From the NCBI GenBank assembly GCA_964390565.1, contig CAYMII010000014.1, positions 17,866 to 81,865 on the forward strand: a DNA stretch of 64,000 nt, read 5' to 3'. This DNA comes from UBA8529 sp964390565. GTDB lineage: Bacteria > Bacteroidota > Bacteroidia > Bacteroidales > Tenuifilaceae. Both the position numbers and the translations under genes were made by a program. Positions 59,050-64,000 of the stretch are shown piece by piece. How positions within the stretch are numbered: position 1 is the stretch's first letter; each line of letters starts with the position of its first letter. The notes under the pieces were generated by a model. It did no database searches. It had not been told where the DNA came from and saw only the letters and a list, made by a program, of their open reading frames with translations.

Positions 59050-61098
59050 ATGAAAAATTTTATAACTGCATGTCCGCGAAACTGCTATAGTACATGTAGT
59101 TTTAAAGTTTTCGTTGATGAAGGACGTGTAGTGAATATTGAACCTTTATCTGAAAATAAGGCTACTCCCGAAGGCATTTGTTTAAAAGGCTTAAGTTACA
59201 TCGAAAGGGCTAACTCGCCCGAAAGAATTATCTACCCACAAAAAAGAAATAGCAACGGCACGTTCTCACGCATCAGCTGGGATGAGGCTTTATCAATCAT
59301 TGCTCAGAAACTTGAATACTTCAAAAAGGAGTATGGACAGCAAAGTGTACTTTTTTATGCAGCCAGTGGGATGTCGGGATTATTAAACGATTTTAGTTTA
59401 AAATTTTGGCGCGAAATCTATGGTGGAGCGACAACCGTTTATGGAAACCTTTGCTGGCCAGCAGGTTTAGAAGCAACTCGTTTAACTCTTGGCGAAAATA
59501 AGCATAATGTACCTTGGGATTTAGAGAATGCCAAACTCATAATTCTATGGGGAAAAAACCCTGCTGAAAGCAATATACAGGAGATGATTCCTCTCGGAAA
59601 AGCTCTCAATAATGGAGGTAAACTCATTGCTGTTGATCCTCGAAGAACTGAATCGACCCAGCGGGCCGAACTCTTAGTTCAACCACTACCTGCTACTGAT
59701 GCCGCATTGGCGCTTGCAATCGCAAAATTATTAATTGATAACGATTGGATTGATCACCAATTTATCGAAAAGTATGTTTTAGGTTTCGATGAGTTTAAGG
59801 AGAGTTTAAAGGATTGTACTACAAAATGGGCATCAGAAATTACAAGCATACCCGAAAATTTAATAAGTAAAATGGCTTGGATGATTGGTAATATAAAGCC
59901 AATGACATTAATTCCAGGCTATGGTATGCAGCGCTACTCCAATGGAGGCCAAACAACAAGGTGCTTACTTGCTCTTTCTGTTTTAACCGGAAATATTGGA
60001 AAAACAGGGGCTTGTTGGCATTATGCAAATTTGCAAAGTTATGTCTTTGATGATGTATTAGAACCTCTTTGCTATTATCCTCCTAAAGTGTCTGATGGAA
60101 TAATTCGAAGGGCAATATCGACAGCAAGACTGGGTGAGGAGATGCTTAAATTGAATGATCCTCCACTAAAAATGATTTGGGTTGAAAGAGGTAACCCAAT
60201 CTCTCAAAATCCCGATACCAACACTGTTCAAAAAGCATTTAATTCGCTTGATTTCAAGGTTGTAGTTGAACAGTTTTTTACTGATACTGCGCTTGAAGCA
60301 GACATTATTTTGCCTGCGAAGAACATGTTTGAGCAAACTGATATTATTGGTTCGTACTGGAATCCATATGTTCAGCTTAGACAAAAGGTTGTTGAGCCTG
60401 CAGGTGAAGTTAAGCCTGAAACAGAAATATACTATGCCCTTGCTCTAAAAATGGGCTTTCCCAAAGAGCAACTTGATAACATACTATTACCTCCCGGTGA
60501 TGAAGCAGTCATAAATCATCTCCAAAAGGTTTTAAAACCCTTTCCCTCACTGAGTATTGATAAATTGAAGGAAGGTCCAGTGTTGGCTCCTAACTTACAA
60601 GAAATAGCCTTTTCAGATTATATTTTTAAGACTACTTCTGGCAAAATTGAGTTATTTTCAAGCGAAGCTCAAACCAAATGGGGAGTAAGCCCATTACCAT
60701 CATTCGAAAAAGGTATTGAGGCTGATTTGGATTATGATAGTGAGTTCCCTTTATATATGATGAGCCCAAACTCGAAAAATCGTATTCATTCTCAGTTCAA
60801 TAATCTAAAAATAATAAGAATGGTTAGCGGTGATCCGAAGGTTCAAATCAACCCAAAGGATGCTAATGATAGGAATATTGTTGATGGTGATTTGGTCAGA
60901 GTATATAATAAAAGAGGTGAACTATTAATAAAGGCTGATGTATCATACCAAGTTAGGGTTGGATGCGTAGTTATCCCAAATGGATGGTGGAAAAGCCAAG
61001 GTGGAGCAGTGAATGCTCTTTCAAAAGGACGCGAAACGGATATTGGACATGGCTCCGCTTTTCACGATAATAAGGTTCAAATCGAAAAGTATTCTTAA
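59050..61098 (+). CDS. Molybdopterin oxidoreductase, DMSO reductase family, no Tat signal
   Basis: A 682-residue catalytic subunit. The Fe4S4 domain starts at once (CPRNCYSTC at residues ~8-16, fourth Cys in GICLKG), followed by the molybdopterin domains (ILWGKNPAESNIQEM, DPRRTESTQRAELLVQPLPATDAALALAIAK, PGYGMQRYSNGGQTTR) and the C-terminal dinucleotide-binding domain (MMSPNSKNRIHSQF, DGDLVRVYNKRGEL). Cys135 in GNLCWPAG is a candidate Mo ligand. No twin-arginine signal, so it should face the cytoplasm. Its substrate is unknown. 8 bases before the Fe-S/anchor gene. Confidence 0.92.
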   Translation: MKNFITACPRNCYSTCSFKVFVDEGRVVNIEPLSENKATPEGICLKGLSYIERANSPERIIYPQKRNSNGTFSRISWDEALSIIAQKLEYFKKEYGQQSVLFYAASGMSGLLNDFSLKFWREIYGGATTVYGNLCWPAGLEATRLTLGENKHNVPWDLENAKLIILWGKNPAESNIQEMIPLGKALNNGGKLIAVDPRRTESTQRAELLVQPLPATDAALALAIAKLLIDNDWIDHQFIEKYVLGFDEFKESLKDCTTKWASEITSIPENLISKMAWMIGNIKPMTLIPGYGMQRYSNGGQTTRCLLALSVLTGNIGKTGACWHYANLQSYVFDDVLEPLCYYPPKVSDGIIRRAISTARLGEEMLKLNDPPLKMIWVERGNPISQNPDTNTVQKAFNSLDFKVVVEQFFTDTALEADIILPAKNMFEQTDIIGSYWNPYVQLRQKVVEPAGEVKPETEIYYALALKMGFPKEQLDNILLPPGDEAVINHLQKVLKPFPSLSIDKLKEGPVLAPNLQEIAFSDYIFKTTSGKIELFSSEAQTKWGVSPLPSFEKGIEADLDYDSEFPLYMMSPNSKNRIHSQFNNLKIIRMVSGDPKVQINPKDANDRNIVDGDLVRVYNKRGELLIKADVSYQVRVGCVVIPNGWWKSQGGAVNALSKGRETDIGHGSAFHDNKVQIEKYS

Positions 61099-61106
61099 AA
61101 GTAAAT

Positions 61107-62441
61107 ATGCAGCAAACAGGGTTTATATTCGATTATTCAAAGTGTGTAGGATGCCATGCTTGCCTTGTTGGTTGCTATAACGAGAACAAAACCAATCCAC
61201 CTATCTCATGGCGGCAAGTCAATAGTTCTAATCGAAAAAAGATTCCTCTTGCAGGTTTTGTTCATCTCTCAATTGCTTGTAATCATTGTGAAGATGCACC
61301 TTGTTTAAAGTATTGCCCTGCAAAAGCATATCAAAGAGATGAAATTACGGGTGCGGTAATCCATCAACCTGAGAAATGTATTGGCTGTAAGTATTGTACA
61401 TGGGCTTGCCCATTCGATGCGCCAAAATATAACCCGCAAAAGGGAATTGTTGAAAAATGCCATTTGTGTACTCATCGAGTCGAAAAGGGACTAAAACCGG
61501 CATGTGCCGTCCAATGCCCAACTGGTGCATTAGCTTTTGGTATATTAGAGAAGCACGATGTATTTGGTATCCCCGAGACAAAGTTTAGTCCACGAATAAA
61601 CACCTTGAACTCGTCAGTTGTAAATAATATTCCCGAAATGGATTCAAACGTTTTAGGATTTGATGAGAAACATGGTTGTTTGGAAGATAAGCCAAACGAT
61701 AAGATTCATGCTATTGAGGAGTGGCCTTTAGTTTTGTTTACATCAATTTATGCTTTCCTGTCGGGTTGGATTTTTGCTTTTATGAGAAGCGAATCATCGC
61801 TTTATCGTTATTTATTTATTGGATTTGGAGTTGTTGGTATGATATTGAGTGCTTTTCACTTAGGAAAGCCCTTTAGGGCTACCCGATCGATTTTTAATTT
61901 AAGAAGTAGTTGGCTTAGTAGAGAGATATTGCTTAGTGGACTTTTTTTAACGTCTGCCTTTGTTTATTTATTTGTTTTAAAATCAACTATTTTACTTATT
62001 GTTACTGCATCAATAAGCATATTGCTTCTTTTATCAATTGAAATGGTTTATGCTATTGCTGAAAAAAAGTACACCACAATTATACATAGTGCAAATACAT
62101 TACTAACAGCTTTGCTTTTTGCTTTTCTCTTTGCTAGTATTTACAAACTGTTTGTTGCGGTATTGGTAATCAAAGCCTTATTATACTTATCGCGCAAAAA
62201 AGAGTTAGATGTTCTAAACAAATCTTTTTTAGCTTTAGCTCGATTTCTAATTGGAATCTTAATACCATTAGCAATGGTGTTATTCCAAAACCCATTTGCA
62301 TTTAAATTGGTTCTATTATTCATAATAATTGGTGAATTGATTGATAGATTCGAGTTTTACGACGATATTTATATCAACTCACCCAGTATGGTTTTATTTA
62401 AAAAAGTAAACCTTATTAAACATCAGAATTTTATGGTTTAA
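61107..62441 (+). CDS. DmsB-DmsC fusion: four-cluster ferredoxin plus membrane anchor
   Basis: A 444-residue fusion. Residues ~1-165 are DmsB-like with sixteen Cys in four groups (CVGCHACLVGC, CNHCEDAPCLKYC, CIGCKYCTWAC, and CHLC plus CAVQC), enough for four clusters. After a ~60-residue linker, ~205-430 is a DmsC-type anchor with about eight helices, including the signature HLGKPFRATRSIFNLRSSWLSREIL. Normally two genes (dmsB and dmsC). Electrons would pass between menaquinol and the molybdenum subunit encoded upstream. Confidence 0.92.
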   Translation: MQQTGFIFDYSKCVGCHACLVGCYNENKTNPPISWRQVNSSNRKKIPLAGFVHLSIACNHCEDAPCLKYCPAKAYQRDEITGAVIHQPEKCIGCKYCTWACPFDAPKYNPQKGIVEKCHLCTHRVEKGLKPACAVQCPTGALAFGILEKHDVFGIPETKFSPRINTLNSSVVNNIPEMDSNVLGFDEKHGCLEDKPNDKIHAIEEWPLVLFTSIYAFLSGWIFAFMRSESSLYRYLFIGFGVVGMILSAFHLGKPFRATRSIFNLRSSWLSREILLSGLFLTSAFVYLFVLKSTILLIVTASISILLLLSIEMVYAIAEKKYTTIIHSANTLLTALLFAFLFASIYKLFVAVLVIKALLYLSRKKELDVLNKSFLALARFLIGILIPLAMVLFQNPFAFKLVLLFIIIGELIDRFEFYDDIYINSPSMVLFKKVNLIKHQNFMV

Positions 62442-62480
62442 CATATTTTTTTTTAACAACTCACCAAAAGGATTGTTAAG

Positions 62481-62488
62481 TATATTTG
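62481..62488 (+). promoter_or_regulatory. -7 element before the SiaC-like cluster
   Basis: TATATTTG, exact TAnnTTTG match, 74 bases before the first SiaC-like ATG; no clear -33 element. Confidence 0.45.
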
Positions 62489-62562
62489 ATAATCGTTTCA
62501 ATTATTTTAAATTTGTTACTTAAGAATTTGTAATTTTCGAAAAGCATTTAATTTGATAAAAC

Positions 62563-62949
62563 ATGGACGTTATTAGCATTAAGGGTACACAAGAAACACC
62601 AGAAGTTCTGCTCGATAGCAGTAAAGGAGTATTTGAGTTGTCTGGAAAATCATTACCCGAAGACGTAAAAGAGTTTTACAATCCAATTCTCAAGTGGTTT
62701 GATGAGTATTCAAAGAGCCCTAATAAGCAAACAATCGTTAAGATTAAAATGGACTACTTTAATACTGCATCATCAAAAATGATTCTTGAGCTATTTGAAG
62801 TAATTCAGAAAGTTCATACTTCTGGTAACGAAACCTTAGTCGAATGGTACTACCAAGAAGATGATGAGGATATGCAAGATGCTGGGCAAGATTATTCCGA
62901 TTTGATCGAGGTGCCTTTTAAGTTAATCAGCTATCAATCAGTTAAATAA
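62563..62949 (+). CDS. SiaC-like (DUF1987) protein 1
   Basis: A 128-residue DUF1987 protein: ETPEVLLDSSKGVFELSGKSLPEDVKEFYNPILKWFDEY, then DYFNTASSKMILELFEVI, and a C-terminal ETLVEWYYQEDDEDMQDAG. The Thr at position 68 in FNTASSK corresponds to the Thr phosphorylated in Pseudomonas SiaC. In that system a kinase (SiaB) and a PP2C phosphatase (SiaA) set its phosphorylation, and SiaC controls a diguanylate cyclase. First of three tandem paralogues; no kinase or phosphatase is beside it within the window. Confidence 0.9.
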   Translation: MDVISIKGTQETPEVLLDSSKGVFELSGKSLPEDVKEFYNPILKWFDEYSKSPNKQTIVKIKMDYFNTASSKMILELFEVIQKVHTSGNETLVEWYYQEDDEDMQDAGQDYSDLIEVPFKLISYQSVK

Positions 62950-62988
62950 TTTACACATCCGGTTTTTTTAATTTAACGACTCTAACTA

Positions 62989-63366
62989 ATGGATGATTTA
63001 TTTGTTGAAGCAACTGATGTAACCCCTTTGGTTGATTTCAGCAAGAATAAAAATACTTTTAAAATAATTGGGAAATCGCTACCAGAGGATGTGAAGAACT
63101 TCTATACTCCAATAATTCAATGGTTTGATTCATATTCTTCACAGCCAAATGCAGAAACAAATCTTTTTCTCGATTTTGAGTATTTTAATACTGCATCATC
63201 AAAAATGATTTTAATTCTTTTGAATAAAGTTCGCGAAATCAACAAAAAAGGCTTTCAAGTTTTAGTTACGTGGTCGTATCCTCCGCACGATGTTGAAATA
63301 GAGGAAGCAGGAGAGGAGTTTGCTGAATTATTGAATATTCCGTTTCAATTTATAGCAAAAGATTAA
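62989..63366 (+). CDS. SiaC-like (DUF1987) protein 2
   Basis: A 125-residue paralogue of the previous product, 39 bases downstream: KIIGKSLPEDVKNFYTPIIQWFDSY, FEYFNTASSKMILILLNKV, VTWSYPPHDVEIEEAGEEF. Thr68 again falls in FNTASSK. Probably same transcript. Confidence 0.9.
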   Translation: MDDLFVEATDVTPLVDFSKNKNTFKIIGKSLPEDVKNFYTPIIQWFDSYSSQPNAETNLFLDFEYFNTASSKMILILLNKVREINKKGFQVLVTWSYPPHDVEIEEAGEEFAELLNIPFQFIAKD

Positions 63367-63430
63367 CGTTTTTGTTGTTCTTAATGTATTTTTCACTACA
63401 TTTAAACTTCGTTTTTTTATTTTGATTAGT

Positions 63431-63832
63431 ATGGAAAAACTTGATATTCATGAAACTAAAGATTCTCCAAGGGTATTTTTTGATCCTAAATCTAATGTAT
63501 TTAGTATTGCAGGAGTATGCCACCCGGAGAATGTGACAAAGTTTTACGAACCTATCATCGACTGGATTGAAAAATATAAAGTTGAGATTAGCAATTCAAA
63601 AGTTACAAAACCCATTGAGTTATCGCTCTTTTTTCGTTATATTAACTCAGCTTCGTACAAATACCTTCTTACTTTTCTTCAATTGATTGAGGGGTATACT
63701 ACATTAGGCGTTCCAGTTAATGTTACATGGTATTATGAGCCAGAAGATGTTGACATGCGTGAAGCAGGGATAGAAATATTTGATTTTTCTGGAGTAAAAC
63801 TTCCGTATGTTTGTAAAGAGAAAATTGATTAA
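63431..63832 (+). CDS. SiaC-like (DUF1987) protein 3
   Basis: 133 residues from the ATG at 63431 (a TTG at 63422 is in frame but unlikely). It keeps the fold (SNVFSIAGVCHPENVTKFYEPIIDWIEKY, FFRYINSASYKYLLTFLQLIEG, VTWYYEPEDVDMREAG) but has a short insert in the middle, and the phospho-acceptor position reads Ser73 in INSASYK instead of Thr in NTASSK. The most divergent of the three. Confidence 0.88.
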   Translation: MEKLDIHETKDSPRVFFDPKSNVFSIAGVCHPENVTKFYEPIIDWIEKYKVEISNSKVTKPIELSLFFRYINSASYKYLLTFLQLIEGYTTLGVPVNVTWYYEPEDVDMREAGIEIFDFSGVKLPYVCKEKID

Positions 63833-63853
63833 ATAAATAAAATAACCTTATTG

Positions 63854-63877
63854 AAGCAGCAGATATGCTGCTTTTTT
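63854..63877 (+). terminator. Terminator of the SiaC-like cluster
   Basis: AAGCAGCA / TGCTGCTT stem, 4-base loop, six T (63872-63877), 21 bases after the third stop codon. Confidence 0.9.
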
Positions 63878-63915
63878 ATTTCCAATTTTCCTGAATTGTA
63901 GGCTTATTTATAAAC

Positions 63916-63945
63916 AAAAAGAGCAGCATTAAATAAATGCTGCTC
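63916..63945 (-). terminator. Terminator of the tRNA-Lys transcript
   Basis: Ten-base stem GAGCAGCATT / AATGCTGCTC with a 5-base loop, followed on the minus strand by TTTTTGTTT, just past the tRNA 3' end. Confidence 0.85.
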
Positions 63946-63948
63946 TTG

Positions 63949-64000
63949 TGATCCAGCTGGGATTCGAACCCAGGACCCCATCCTTAAAAGGGATGTGCTC
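63949..64000 (-). tRNA. tRNA-Lys (anticodon TTT), 5' part beyond window
   Basis: Read on the minus strand, the segment has an anticodon arm CATCC-CTTTTAA-GGATG with anticodon TTT at loop positions 34-36, a 5-base variable loop, T arm CTGGG-TTCGAAT-CCCAG, then CTGGATC and discriminator A (63949); CCA is not encoded next to it. The D arm and 5' acceptor strand (expected GATCCAG) lie past base 64000. Confidence 0.95.

Noticed and set aside
1..64000. CRISPR arrays, prophage, integrase or insertion sequences
   Set aside because: No regularly spaced direct repeats, no transposase, integrase or structural phage genes seen on either strand.

Overview
The window is an AT-rich draft-assembly contig from a member of the Bacteroidota, most likely an anaerobic or facultatively fermentative Bacteroidales-type organism. 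Several intergenic regions carry the Bacteroidota promoter pattern (TTTG, 19 bases, TAnnTTTG). Lipoproteins, SusD-era families such as DUF5916 and GIN-domain proteins, a two-component propeller sensor, and a fermentative ackA-ptb-buk set fit the same assignment. No phage, transposase, CRISPR array or rRNA is visible. A partial tRNA-Lys closes the window.

Layout. 1-2300: 5' part of a GH89 alpha-N-acetylglucosaminidase and a small NTF2-like lipoprotein, with two copies of a hairpin repeat. 2300-5660: a nitrosative/oxidative stress locus (DUF438-hemerythrin-PAS protein split by an in-frame TGA and by a false assembly gap, a hemerythrin, the Fe-S repair protein RIC) divergent from an Rrf2 regulator. 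5900-12800: ChrA transporter, MnmE, malic enzyme, SucD and a PQQ-like propeller protein. 12900-18700: a 14-blade propeller sensor ending in a SpoIIE phosphatase, then a CHASE hybrid histidine kinase. 18700-28600: an FAD/Fe-S dehydrogenase, acetate kinase, phosphate butyryltransferase, butyrate kinase, an SDR enzyme, a cold-shock protein, SlyD and small envelope proteins. 28600-38050: a seven-gene membrane complex related to complex I and group 4 hydrogenases in which the expected nickel-iron and N2-cluster cysteines are missing (an Ehr-type complex). 38500-49600: mostly single housekeeping or envelope genes (NudC, RF3, DUF5916 barrel, threonine aldolase, serine hydrolase, MsrB, LON-domain protein). 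49700-56640: a TetR-controlled TolC/HlyD/ABC/ABC/permease/permease efflux operon with two perfect operators on a consensus promoter. 56870-59030: a K/E-rich coiled-coil protein. 59050-62440: a cytoplasmic-type molybdopterin oxidoreductase with a natural DmsB-DmsC fusion. 62560-63830: three tandem SiaC-like (DUF1987) proteins.

The metabolic picture is fermentation of organic acids (malic enzyme, SucD, AckA, Ptb, Buk, an FAD/Fe-S 2-hydroxyacid dehydrogenase type enzyme) with ion-pumping by the Ehr-type complex and an unassigned molybdoenzyme for anaerobic respiration. The strongest candidates for something under-described are the Ehr-type complex with its half-ferredoxin/degenerate small-subunit fusion, the SiaC triplet, and the intergenic repeat families. 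All functional calls are from reading motifs; no database search was run.
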